DNA from: Physcomitrium patens
Taxonomy: Eukaryota; Streptophyta; Bryopsida; Funariales; Funariaceae
Direction: 5' to 3'
Assembly (NCBI RefSeq): GCF_000002425.4
Contig: NC_037259.1
Location: 549,764-613,763, forward strand
DNA: 64,000 nt
Part shown: one piece after another, positions 10,447-20,755 of the stretch
Layout of the letters: each line of letters starts with the position of its first letter
Numbering within the stretch: position 1 is the stretch's first letter
Program-made: the position numbers and the translations under genes
Notes under the pieces: model-generated
The model's input: the letters and a program-made list of their open reading frames with translations, nothing else
Told to the model about the DNA's origin: nothing
Databases searched by the model: none

Positions 10447-12330
10447 AAAAACCGGGCGGCAGGTCTCTTTAAATGGCTCTGTTCCACCACTCTTGGAACT
10501 TCTCAACCCACATGTAACCACCTTCTAAGTTGACAACATTAAAGCAGTCTAGTAGCAAGCCAAATAGGAACTAAAATGGATCAACTGTTGGAATCACTTT
10601 GGAAGCAACAATTTGTCGACGGTCCACATCTCTACAGCAAATCAATCAGGAGAATGCAACTCAAAGGCCAAGCAGCCGCTCCAAGCGACGGAACTAGAAC
10701 AGGGCTTCCATAAGGAATTTAATCGAACGAAGGAATCCAAGCTTCAACGTCGAGGAGACGTCAACTAAGAGCTGCGGACAACGCGGGCTTTAGCCCACAA
10801 AAACCACGACACACCGTCGCTTCCAAGTAGAGATAAAGATTGCCAAGAGAGCCTTCGACGTAGGTACAGCAATGTCACCAAAAGATGGAGAAAAACAACA
10901 GCAGGTCACATTGACGATCCTGCACAACAGGTGGACTCCCAGCTCACCGGGCTGAAAGTAAGTAGTAGCAACGAGAGAAAAGAAACATAAAAAACCAACA
11001 ACAGCTGCAGGCAGAACGGAACACAAGGAGCCGATGAGGAGCAATACGATTTGCAAAAGAAGAACACAGACACGATCAGCGCTGAGAGAACGCGAACAAC
11101 AAAGAACGGGGTGGGAGAAGAACAGTGACACGGAAGAAGATCAGCAACCCATAATAACGGTAAATAACATGAGTAAGACCAGCCGCTCATGATCACTCCA
11201 TCCATCGATGACGCTGCATGAATCAGAGGACACAGTAGCGCAACTCCAACACAATGTCCACAATGCCACCAAAGAGGGATCAACCAGGTAAAGTCCATGC
11301 CGAATCGGGAGGCGATCTTCAGCCCCAATTCCACCGCCACCAAAATTGGAGCAAAAACCAAACAAGGCAGAGGAGCAAAAACGTTGATGCAGCCGATTTG
11401 ATGTCGAATCAGCAGCCGCGGCTCCTGTCGCCACACTATAAAACCTGGAGCTCAAAAAAACGAAGACCAGCAAAAGAGAAAATAACTTGAACGTCCCAGC
11501 GGGAAGTCCACTGCTATACTTCAAGAACAGAAAACGGAGTCCGAAAGATGGAATCACAACACAAACCACCGTGACACCGCCGCGCCGCACAAACGAAGAT
11601 GAAGCCAACCTCCGAAGCCAACAGCTCCGACCGCAACCGACTCCCGCAGGAACAGGAACAAACTCAATTCCAGCGACAAGAAACCACTCCACCACAGAGC
11701 ACTCTAGCACGCCCTTGTGAAGTAGTGAGACGAACCACCACCAGAGCCACAGCTCTTACAGTAAGGTCTGCCGCGCTGCTACAGGAAGTAAGAGGGAAGA
11801 GCAAAAAATCTCGCCGCAACACCACCAGTAACCCAAGAACCAAAGAAGTCGCCGAAAGAGAGTTGACGAAGCAAAAACAATGCGGCACTAGCCACAACCA
11901 CTAGATTATGCGGCTCTACGACAACAACCCCGCAGGATATAGCACCCACATTAAATTTCTAGATAAACCAATGGCTCCAACCGCAACGACAGAATTTGGA
12001 TTACGTCGTAGCTCTACCGTCAACGTTACAGGAACCAAGAACACTTCACCGCACACTAACACCAACACCTTGATCCTGCCGTAGCCGTAACACACCAAGA
12101 CAACAACGTCAAAGAGCAAGGAACAAATGCGCCGCCGCACCTTAGCACGAGTAGCTCCACGACCTGAAGCAACCGCAACACAACCGGAAAGCTTGGAGCT
12201 TCTCAGGCCCGAGAGTTAACAAAAAAGAAAAGAAAAGAGAGCAAAAATGCAAGAGGGCCGAGAACACCCCCTACCCCTCCTTGGTGTGCCTTTCTCCAGG
12301 AAAAATGAATTGCAGCCTTCTTTCCATCCA
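10447..12330. other. GC-richer CpG-retaining block 2, apparently non-coding
   Basis: As rich in CG dinucleotides as block 1. Minus-strand frames reach 176 and 189 residues (10906-11436, 11141-11710) but overlap one another and plus-strand frames, are rich in Cys/Val/Leu/Ser, and show no domain, so they look like chance opens in high-GC DNA. It ends at about 12330, just upstream of the leader of the plus-strand gypsy element, so it may be that element's 5' LTR or a separate insertion. No TG...CA borders could be fixed. Confidence 0.45.
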
Positions 12331-12400
12331 GCAGCATTTTTTTCGACTTTTAGCCACTATTTCTTGTTGTCCTATTACATAATCAGGTTTGGTTAAATAG

Positions 12401-12442
12401 TGTTACTTGTCTTTTTATCTTTGTTACTTGTCTTTTTCTCAA
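12401..12442 (+). repeat. 20-bp tandem duplication in element leader
   Basis: The phrase GTTACTTGTCTTTTT occurs twice in direct succession (about 12401-12418 and 12422-12438). Confidence 0.8.
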
Positions 12443-12507
12443 TTAAGATTACTTAGAGTCACTCCTATATATGGTAGTTCCGTATAACAATTAAAGTCGG
12501 AAATAAT

Positions 12508-12533
12508 CTTGCTTGAGGTGATACTCAAGCAAG
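12508..12533 (+). promoter_or_regulatory. Perfect leader hairpin upstream of gag
   Basis: CTTGCTTGAG (12508-12517), loop GTGATA, CTCAAGCAAG (12524-12533). It is conserved, with changes, at 7111-7137 in the related element. It lies 153 bases before the gag ATG, a position where LTR-element RNAs often carry packaging or dimerisation structures; that role is inference. Confidence 0.7.
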
Positions 12534-12686
12534 CATTCATCCTTTAATTGTTTCTGTTTTGTTTCTCTTTCGTGTTGGAAAGTACTTAAGTGGGTTGTGG
12601 ATGGAAGAACCAAACATTTAAATTGTTGGAAAATTTGGTAGATTAAAAAGTGTACTAAGTTGAACGGTATGTCTATAGTGATGTAG

Positions 12687-13331
12687 ATGCATCATTCTAC
12701 TAGATTTAAGCAACCCAACCTATCTTCACCTATAGAGAATCCGAAACTTGTTGGCAAGAAAAACAAATCAAAGCTCAAACAAGTAGAGATTGAAGGATTA
12801 GACAAGCAATCTCTTCCTCCAACGTCAAAAGACGTTTTTGTTCTAAACCCATTTGGATTAAGTTTAGACCAAGAAGTAGGAAAAAAAGAATTAGATTTTA
12901 ACTCTCCTAACTCGATTGTAGAAATAAATCAAGAGAGAGAAGGATCAATACCTCCTTCTCTTCGAATGAAACAAGAGAGAAAATCTACACCCACTCCTAT
13001 ATCCATTAATCCCTTGGTTCAACCAATAGGTTTGCCAATTGTAATCTCAAAGGATTTACAAGTAGCTCCTATGCCTCAAAACCTCTCTATATTTAAAGGA
13101 ACTGGAGATGATAATCCATTAGCATATGTAGAGAGGTTCATGGAACTTCTCACGATATGTTTAATAACCAATCCAAGTTATTATCATGTATGGTTTTCAA
13201 GCACTCTAAAAAATGGAGCTTACGAATGGTATAGAAACCACGCCCTTCCAAACCTTTAAGCATTAAAATATGCTCAGGAAGGCCTTCGTAGAAAAATTTA
13301 GATTAGAAGTGGAACAAAGTAATATCCCCAC

Positions 13332-13368
<37 letters not shown>

Positions 13369-14300
13369 TAACAAGGAAAAGGGGAAGAAATCACTGAATA
13401 TATTTGGCAATTTGAGCTTGTAGTAACTCGGTTTGTAGGAACTCTTTTCATGAATGATACCCTCATCTACTTTTTTATTCAAGGATTTAATAATAAAGGG
13501 ATAATTTGAAAAATCCTTAAAGGAAGGCCATATAATTTAGAAGAGGCTAAGAAGATGGCTCATATTATTGAAGACATTTACAAGTAATAAGAATAGATGT
13601 GGAGGAAAGAAGACCATAGAATTCTTAGTTTTATCTCCATCCATGCCCAAAATATAGGAAATTTTGAAAGACATTTGTATGGAGCTATAGGAAATCAAGT
13701 TAAACCTATAAATCACTATCCAACACTTTTAGAGGTTAGAATTCCTTCCAACCTCCTCGAATTGATATATCCAAAAGATAAGAATAAATAGAAGGATGGA
13801 TTTAAGAATGAAGTCCTTCAAAGCCAATGAGGATTCTAAAATAAACTTGCTAAGCAAATGAAGGCTATGCAAGAGTAGATGACTCTTTTAATTAAGAGCC
13901 AAAATCCAAATCAAGCCCCACCTCCTATAGAATCTGATAGGTATACTTCAGGGCTTTGGTGCATTAAGTGTGGCCAATCAAGACATATAAGTCAATTTTG
14001 CTTAAACTAAAAAAATTACTAGCAAAACCAATGTAGGCAACAATTGTATGTTCCATCTCACAAGAACCAAGGTATGATAGGTTCCAATTTTTAATTCCAA
14101 CTTTGAAAAAATTCTACCTAAGGCTTTAAGACCCTACAATGACAACAACATAAAGTGCATCACCTTTGTGGGAAAAGACATGCATTAGGTAGTTGTTGGA
14201 TAGAGAATAAGGTAGTATGTAGAAACTATAGAAGAAACCATCCTACGGATGTGTGTAGGCAACCTGACAAGATAGTTTCTTTAAAATTTTTATAAAGAAA
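12687..14300 (+). pseudogene. Gag polyprotein with CCHC zinc knuckle, broken
   Basis: Capsid/nucleocapsid polyprotein of the plus-strand gypsy element. The first 190 residues are open from the ATG at 12687, supported by the matching start in the minus-strand copy. A Ser/Pro-rich N-terminus leads into the capsid-like segment (L-S-I-F-K-G-T, Y-V-E-R-F, Y-E-W-Y-R-N-H). A 34-base T tract (13334-13367) interrupts the frame. It resumes with E-E-I-T-E-Y-I-W-Q-F-E and M-N-D-T-L-I-Y-F-F-I-Q. At about 13954-14000 a CCHC knuckle is intact (C-I-K-C-G-Q-S-R-H-I-S-Q-F-C), and a second, C/H-rich segment follows near 14160-14280. Stops at many positions. Confidence 0.85.
13334..13367. repeat. Poly(T) tract inside gag
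   Basis: Run of about 34 T inside the gag coding region. It breaks the frame and has no counterpart in the related minus-strand copy, so it expanded or was inserted after transposition. Confidence 0.9.
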
Positions 14301-15123
14301 TTACCAAAAACAAGCCCAAGTCCATTTGAGAGGAGCAAGAATCTCAAACTTAGATAACAATCTAAGACCTTTTAACTTGTTTCATGATTATAATAATAAT
14401 TATCAAATCCAATAGCCTCCCTCATGTTTAAATACACACATAGGATTTATTCTATTAAACGGCGGCCAACCTCAATATGGCCAACAAAATGAAGGAAAAA
14501 ATTCTCAAGATGTAAGATATTTAGAAATATCAATCAAGGAACAAGATACTCAACTCATTAGAGACCAGCTTTCATCTTCTCAAACACACTAAATTTTCCA
14601 TGAAGAAGTTCTTAGTAAGAATAAAGAACTTCTTAATATGTCAAGAGAAGTAGACCCCTTCTCCTCCCAGAAGAGAATCATAGGTATTGTGGCCTTTTGA
14701 GAATGTGACTAGGAAAGAAAAATCGATAAGACTAATAGATACATAAAAAAAGTAACCATCACCACAAAGGATTTTTGGCCTTGGCGGTTATGACAAGGTC
14801 TAGGTATACTAGTCCCTCTCCCCTACCTCAATAGATAGTGAAAATACCTTAGAGGATTCTTCTCACTTTTTTGATCTAAATAAAGTAATATAAAAAATAA
14901 TGAATAATATAAAGAAATTAAAAATATTTCTCTCAAATTTTGAATCCAACTCCCCTCAAAATTTCAAAATAGTAAAGGAAAAAATTCACATATAGAAATT
15001 TCTTCCTACAAAAGAATGAGAAGGTCCAAGAATTCCAGATCTTGAATATAATATTTTACTTCTATTTAAAGAAGAATTAAATCAAACATTATAATTGCTC
15101 AATTATTAGAAGTTTCTTCTATA
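14301..15123 (+). pseudogene. Gag-protease linker, broken
   Basis: Low-complexity polar linker of the same gypsy element, full of stops. A short phrase near 14790-14815 corresponds to I-I-T-R-S-K in the minus-strand copy at about 3090-3120, which places it just upstream of the protease. Confidence 0.5.
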
Positions 15124-15519
15124 ATGAAAAAGAGCTTTAAAAAAGGTCTTTCCATTAAGAGACGCCAAAGATCTAAGACAAAAATCCAAGCTCATGTTAG
15201 AATGATTCAAATGGCACAAGAAGTAAGAAAAGTCAAATTAGAAGTGTCTATAGTAGATAAAATCATATCTTATACTATTATAGATCGAGATATTAGATTA
15301 AATATAATGTTCGTACAAATGACGAAGAAGTTGAATCTTATTATAACTGGTCTTTCTTCCTATAAAATTAATATGGCTAATCAAAGTCAAAACACATCCC
15401 TAGGCCAAATTAATAGATGTAGAATATTAATGGATGGTGAAGGATATTCTTTCACTTTCCATATTATTCATATGCAATCCAATAAGAATTCTTATCCATT
15501 ACTACTAGATAGACCTTAG
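15124..15519 (+). pseudogene. Retropepsin-like protease, active site lost
   Basis: 131-residue open frame. Basic N-terminus, then V-S-I-V-D-K-I-I-S-Y-T-I-I-D-R-D; the catalytic D-T/S-G has become D-R-D. Later S-L-G-Q-I and a C-terminal Y-P-L-L-L-D-R-P, the typical exit into the RT segment (L-L-G-R-P/W in the family). The minus-strand paralogue at 2382-2669 keeps D-S-G. Function as a polyprotein protease is lost. Confidence 0.75.
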
Positions 15520-15693
15520 CTAAGGGCCACTAAAGCAAAAATTGATTGAGGTGGGAAAAAATCCCATATCATTTATTGTCTTTCAAAAAATCTTACAAAA
15601 ATTTTCATTCAACTCCAAAGATTACTATAAGAAAGAGTTCTTACTAGTTCTAATGAAGATAAAACTCACACTCATCAATCTAAAGGAAAATTG

Positions 15694-15714
15694 AAAAAAA
15701 AAAAAAAAAAAAAA
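15694..15714. repeat. Poly(A) tract
   Basis: Run of about 21 A between the protease and RT remnants of the gypsy element; breaks the reading frame. Confidence 0.85.
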
Positions 15715-16239
15715 GATTTGTTTATTTGGAGGAAAATGAGTGGATTCAATACAAGATAGTCAAACCTACTCCACTTAGTTGCACCAATTCCAGATTATAT
15801 GATTGGAAAGATAATGGAAAATTTATCGAATGGTTAGTAAAACATCCTACTTCAAATAAAGATGAAGTAATGAATATCAACTTTATAGATGGTTTTGATA
15901 CTTGATAAAAATATGAAGGAGAAGTTTATTTAGTAACGTTAGTGGATGACATAAAAATTAAAGATGTCTTTGGGATAAACTTTGATGGCACTCAAGGTCA
16001 AGAATTAAAAGACATAATTGAAGAATTTGACCTTAGTCCTCTTCTATAATTTAAAAAACTTCCAATGGTCTTATGGCTAAAAATAATGTGGCTATCTATC
16101 CAATAATATGAAATGATTGGTATAGAGGTCTCACAGAACAATCTCATGTGCACAACCTTGACTATAAATTAATGGATGTATCTTTGAAGAATGAAGATCC
16201 AAAATTCATCAAAGTAAAAATTCAATAGAAAGAAGATGA

Positions 16240-17100
16240 GTTGACAAGTTACAAATCATTAATCATGGAGTATGGAGATGTATTTGCTTAGTCTAACAAA
16301 GACCTTAAGGGCATACCTCCTGAAGTAGTCCAACATTGTATTGCACTTCTTCTTAATTCAATTCCCATGAGACAAAAAGAAAGAAGAATGAATCTCAATT
16401 TATAACTAATTTTCAAAGCCAAACTAGAAAAACTCTTCTAAGTCGGATGTATTCAACCTATGGAAATTACAAATTAGGTCTCATCAATGGTATTAGTTAA
16501 AAAGAAGAATGAAAAATTGTGAGTATATATAGATTATAGAAAGCTAAACAAGTACATCCAAAAGATCATTTCTCCCTCTGATTTATAAATACCATGTTAA
16601 AAGAAGTAGATGGACATGAATTTTATACATTTATAGATGGATATTCAAGATACAATCAAATTTCTATAGCCCTAAAGATTCACCATAAAACAACCTTTAC
16701 TACACTTTGGGGCTCGTTTATTTCTGTGGCCATGTCTTTTAGACTTTGCAATGCTCCTCTGGCATTTCAAAGGACAATGTCATATGCCTTCTCAAACTTA
16801 TTACAAAAATCAATGACAATGTTCATTGATGATTTTAGTACCTAATCTCCTAAGAAAATACATCAGGATTGTATAAAGACTAGTTTTCAAAAATGTAGAA
16901 GAGCTAGGATTGCACTAAATCTTCACAAAATATTCCTAGCAGTTCAAAAGAAAATTCTACTAGGATGTGTAGTATCGGAAAAAGGTAGAGAATCAGATCC
17001 AAAAAAGGTCAAAGTTATTATAGGATTAAAACCTCTTTCCATGATAAAAGACATACAAAAGACTCGGGGACACATAAGGTGATATGAAAAAGTCATATAA
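16240..17100 (+). pseudogene. Ty3/gypsy reverse transcriptase, broken
   Basis: RNA-directed DNA polymerase remnant. The longest open piece (16594-16845, 83 residues) has F-I-D-G-Y-S-R-Y-N-Q (family L-D-G-Y-S-G-Y-N/H-Q), F-R-L-C-N-A-P-L-A-F-Q (family F-G-L-C-N-A-P-A-T-F-Q) and the polymerase motif M-F-I-D-D, so both YxDD aspartates are present. Flanking parts are read in pieces: I-Q-P-M near 16450, V-K-K-K-N-E near 16497-16514, and after 16860 the palm/thumb segment with I-A-L-N-L-H-K. Stops at several sites. Confidence 0.85.
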
Positions 17101-17640
17101 GACTATGCTATACTTTCTATGCCCATAACTCGACTAATACAAAAAGAGGTGAAGTTTGAATGGAGTAAAAAATACCAAGAGGCATTTGATATCCTTAAAG
17201 AGAAACTTAGTATCTTCTCCATCTTCAGACCACCAAATTAATTATTGTCCTTCCATGTGCTTTGTGATACTTCATCTGTGGCAATGAGAAGCACCTTATG
17301 TCAAGCAAGTGGGAAAAAAAAGCAAAGACTATTCCATAGCTTTTGCAAGTAGGTAATTGAATCTTGTAAAAATTATACTAACACGGAATAAAAATATTTG
17401 GCCATGGTTTTTTCTATCAAGAAGTTTAAACACTATCTTCTCTTAAATCCAATAGTATTTTTTGTAGACCACATGGAAATTAAATACCTAATTAATAAGG
17501 TAGATTTGAATAGTAGACTTGCAAGATGGGTGTTTTTACTAGAAGAATTTGATCATACAATAGATTACAAGTTTGAAAAGATGTACATATAAGCAGACTA
17601 TTTATCAAGCTTGTCAAAAAAAATTGGTGAAGTTCCAACT
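17101..17640 (+). pseudogene. RNase H domain of gypsy pol, broken
   Basis: Degrades the RNA strand during reverse transcription in live elements. The 64-residue open piece at 17398-17592 carries the family's C-terminal RNase H block: F-S-I-K-K-F-K-H-Y-L-L, V-D-H-M-E-I-K-Y-L, L-A-R-W-V-F-L-L-E-E-F-D. Upstream, about 17230-17340, the D-T-S segment (family D-A-S-D/G) is read with stops. The usual transition to integrase (A-D-Y-L-S-S) is seen at 17596-17613. Confidence 0.85.
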
Positions 17641-18937
17641 GATGACACCTTAATAGATGAAGCCTTGTTTATTGTTTCAACTACTCTCAGTTGATATGAA
17701 TTAATTTTCAAGTTTTTGACAACCCAAGCCTTGCTTTCTTATCTTTCTAAAATAGAATGTGGGAAGGTAAAAATCAATAATAGATTCTTTGCTATAATTG
17801 AGGGTAAATTATATAGACGTGGAGTCGACGAGATGTTAAAGAGGTGTGTGATGGATGAAGAAATTCCTACCATTCTATTAGCATGTCATGATAGTGTATA
17901 TGAAGGGCATTTTTCAAGAACCTTAATTAGCCAAAGAATCATTTGAGCTGGTTATTATTGGCCCACATTATTATAAAACATCCATAGATATATCAAAACC
18001 CATGATGCATGTCAACAATATGCTAGAAATAACTTAAAGATGAATCTCCCTCTCCATGAGTCCCTACCTAAAGTTCTCTTTGAGAAATAGAGAATTGATT
18101 ATATTAGAGAGGTTCATCCCAATTCTACTAGTGGTATAAAACACATAGTGGTAGCAACTAAATACTTGACCAAGTAGACTGAGGCAAAGGCAATTAAAGC
18201 CAATAATACAAGTAAGCTACAAAATTCTTCTATAAGTAGATCATTACTAAATTTGGATGTCCAAAAATTTTAATTAGTGATAGAAGCAACCATTTTTTAA
18301 ATAAAGTGAATGAAGACTTAACCAATTGATTTAAAATTGACCATAAAAAAACTATCTCTTATCACCATCAAATCAATGGACATATGAAAAGGGTTAATCA
18401 AACTTTGGTTAATATTCTTAGAAAAATAGTGACAACATCCAAATAAAATTGGGATACAAAGCTTCTTGCAACCTTATGGATTTATAGAATGATATTTAAA
18501 GTGACAACCGAAGCAACCCATTTTCCTTAGTTTATGGCATAGAATTAATTTTACCAATTGAGTTTATAATTTCTTCCCTTTGTATTGCCTTGACAGAAAG
18601 TTTTTCAACTAAACAATCTTTAATTGATAGATTGGAACAATTAAAAGGTCTAGATGAAGCTAAAAGATGAAGTAATCAATATACAGAGGCAATTCAAAGA
18701 AAAAGAAAACTTGCCTTTGACAAACAACACAAGGTTAGAACCTTAAAGCCTAGTATGTTGGTCTTCTTACAAGATGCTAGGAAATTAGACTTCCCAGGAA
18801 AAATTGATGTTGTATAGTTAGGCCCTTACTTGGTTAAAAACATCTTTTCAAATAATTTAGTTTGGCTACAAATACTCAATGGAAAAGATTTTTCTACTAT
18901 GATATTTAGAAATAGTTGTAAAGAATATAGAGTGTGA
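17641..18937 (+). pseudogene. Integrase of gypsy element, broken, no chromodomain
   Basis: DNA-integration enzyme remnant. The zinc-binding region is at about 17880-18015: H-D-S-V-Y-E-G-H (HH pair), then Y-Y-W-P-T-L, then C-Q-Q (one Cys kept). The catalytic core follows with Y-I-R-E-V-H-P near 18090-18120, V-V-A-T-K-Y-L-T-K near 18150 and a Y-H-H-Q-I-N-G-H near 18360-18385. The C-terminal segment near 18700-18937 contains L-G-P-Y-L-V-K-N and ends R-N-S-C-K-E-Y-R-V-stop. No chromodomain after it, in contrast to the elements at 57-62 kb. Multiple stops. Confidence 0.85.
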
Positions 18938-19244
18938 TTTTCATCATACACATGGTCAAATAGCTCATCCTTAAATTCACCTTTATTCAACTCTGTAAGT
19001 ATCAAATCATCAAAACTAGATAGAATTTAGAAAGCTAAAATATTGAAGTTAAAGACAAGCTATAGTTGTATTCATTTATCTTGTCCTTCTTTCAATTTAG
19101 TTCTTTCACCAAAAAAAAAATAATACAAATATTTTAAATGAAAGAAAAGAATACTTGATTAGACTCCCATAATTTTTGAATGTCTAAAACATAAAATAAA
19201 ATAAAATAAAAATAAAAATAATGTTAGGATTTGTACGTGTGTGT

Positions 19245-19400
19245 TTTAGTAAACATCCAAAGGGCATAGAAGTATTGGTCATGTGAGAGGTTGTCAAATC
19301 AATGTCCCGGGTTCAAATCTGATTGAAAAAGTGGGCTATTCCAATGAGCTAGTATTAATGCAAAAAAGACCAACATTATACATCCAATGGATATGTAGGC
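19245..19400 (+). repeat. tRNA-like / SINE-like relic
   Basis: GTCCCGGGTTCAAATCTGA (about 19304-19322) resembles a pol III B box with its T-arm context (GGTTCAAATCC). About 45 bases upstream, AGAAGTATTGG is a weak A-box candidate. No tRNA cloverleaf closes. It may be a tRNA-derived SINE or a tRNA pseudogene. Confidence 0.3.
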
Positions 19401-19929
19401 CTTAAAGAGTTGATACTAAAATTCTTTCATGTTGAGGAGGAGTCTCAAGATACTACATTTTTAATCCTTAGCCTTGGTTTTTTTTTTTTTTTTTTTTTTT
19501 TTTTCCCAAAAATCTTTAATTTTTTAAAGATTAGATTTTAATTTCTTATATTTCTTTTTTTAAATCTTCAAAACAAAATTTATTTTAATTCTCTTAGATT
19601 AGTAGCAACTCACTCGTTTTTTTTATTGGATAGTTATTAAAAACTTCTGTAGACAAAGCCTCTTTTTATTCAATAGAATTTTCGGAGGTCAATTCTAAGT
19701 TCTTCTCTTATGTAAGTCGTCATAGATGGTCGCCATGTGTGAGTCATCAAATTGACTCATTAGTTATTTTAGGACAAAAAAATGCATATAGAGTGCCAAA
19801 ATTATAATTTTTAGGTGAAGATGTGCTTAGAAGATGTTAAATAAAGGAGAATAGTCTTAATGGAGAAGAAATAAAATCTCAGTAAGTTTTGGAGGCAATT
19901 ATCTTAGTTGATTTGATATTTTTTTGCTT
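19401..19929 (+). other. 3' flank of the gypsy element, candidate PPT and a repeat copy
   Basis: Near 19430-19445 the plus strand has GAGGAGGAG, a candidate polypurine tract before a 3' LTR. A T run lies at 19478-19504. At about 19733-19800 TGTGAGTCATCAAATTGACT begins a copy of the repeat also found inverted at 9900-9985. No protein-coding gene seen. Confidence 0.4.
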
Positions 19930-20755
19930 TTATTATTAAATATTGAAGAATATTTACTTAGATCAATATTTATATTAGCCTTATATCTATACATATTATA
20001 TATAAGAAAAAACTATAAATGTTAGTTAGTAGTTAGAAGAAGCATGAGAAAGAACCTCATGTCTTTTTAGATAGTTATATAGAAAGTAGGATTTATAATA
20101 GATTTAAATTGATTTTATTACTATAAAAATCATGAAGATAGAAAATTATATTATTAAACTAATATTAGTATTAAAAAACCATTATAATAATTTTAGAATT
20201 TATTTAGAATTTATTTAGACTTTTTTAGGAATTTTTAGAGCAATTTCTAAGACTTTGGTGAAAATGAGTTTTACCACCTTGGGAGCCATTATGAAGAAAT
20301 GAAGCAAGATTTGAAGGCCATCAAAGGCTCTAAGTCTAATAGGATGTTTATAAAGACCATGGTGAAGTTGAAAATGCAAAAAAAAAAGTTTTACTAGTAG
20401 AAAATAGGAGGATCAGCAGCTAGTCTAGTCCTTGTAGGAAGGGAGGTGTACAAATCCCATATGGGTTGTATCACCTTAGGTATAGGTAGGAAGATAAGAC
20501 TAAGGCCTCAAGGCCTCTTTAGAATGCCAATATATACTACTTATAAGCCTTGGTGAGGCTCAAACTCTTGATTTCTTAAGCAAGTTACTCTTGAGGTAAA
20601 ATTATTTACTGACTTTAGTGCTTGATTGTACTAGTTCTACTTATTTTGTATTTTGCTTCTTTTGTTCTTATTCTTGCTATTTTCACTTCACACCACCCAT
20701 TACAAGAAACTCTTAATTGAAGCCATTTTGTAATTGGATTAAGGAGTAAATTTTA
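19930..20755 (+). repeat. LTR-like repeat R1, plus-strand copy
   Basis: Matches the reverse complement of about 47440-48430 along most of its length. Shared landmarks are the AGAAGAAGCATGA phrase, CCTTGGGAGCCATTATGA, the GCCTTGGTGAGGCTC phrase, and CACTTCACACCACC with AACTCTTAATTGAAGCCAT. A TATA-like run lies near 19985-20005, as in an LTR promoter. Its right end abuts the LRR part of the kinase-NBS-LRR pseudogene. It is either a solo LTR or the 3' LTR of a decayed element. The left border is approximate. Confidence 0.65.

Larger units (their letters stand above)
12340..18937 (+). mobile_element. Decayed Ty3/gypsy retrotransposon, non-chromovirus type
   Basis: Leader, gag, protease, reverse transcriptase, RNase H and integrase follow in Ty3/gypsy order on the plus strand over about 6.6 kb. 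No chromodomain follows the integrase, which ends at a stop at 18935-18937, so the copy differs from the chromovirus-type elements at 44.7-62 kb. Many stops are TAG/TAA in places where Gln codons are expected, consistent with C-to-T decay. No intact gene; no pair of LTRs could be delimited. Confidence 0.88.

Noticed and set aside
10906-11710. Minus-strand frames of 176 and 189 residues in GC-rich block 2
   Set aside because: They overlap each other and several plus-strand frames, have no domain, and a biased Cys/Val/Leu/Ser composition; chance opens are expected in GC-richer DNA.
19245-19400. Functional tRNA gene
   Set aside because: Only a B-box-like segment is good; acceptor and anticodon stems do not close.
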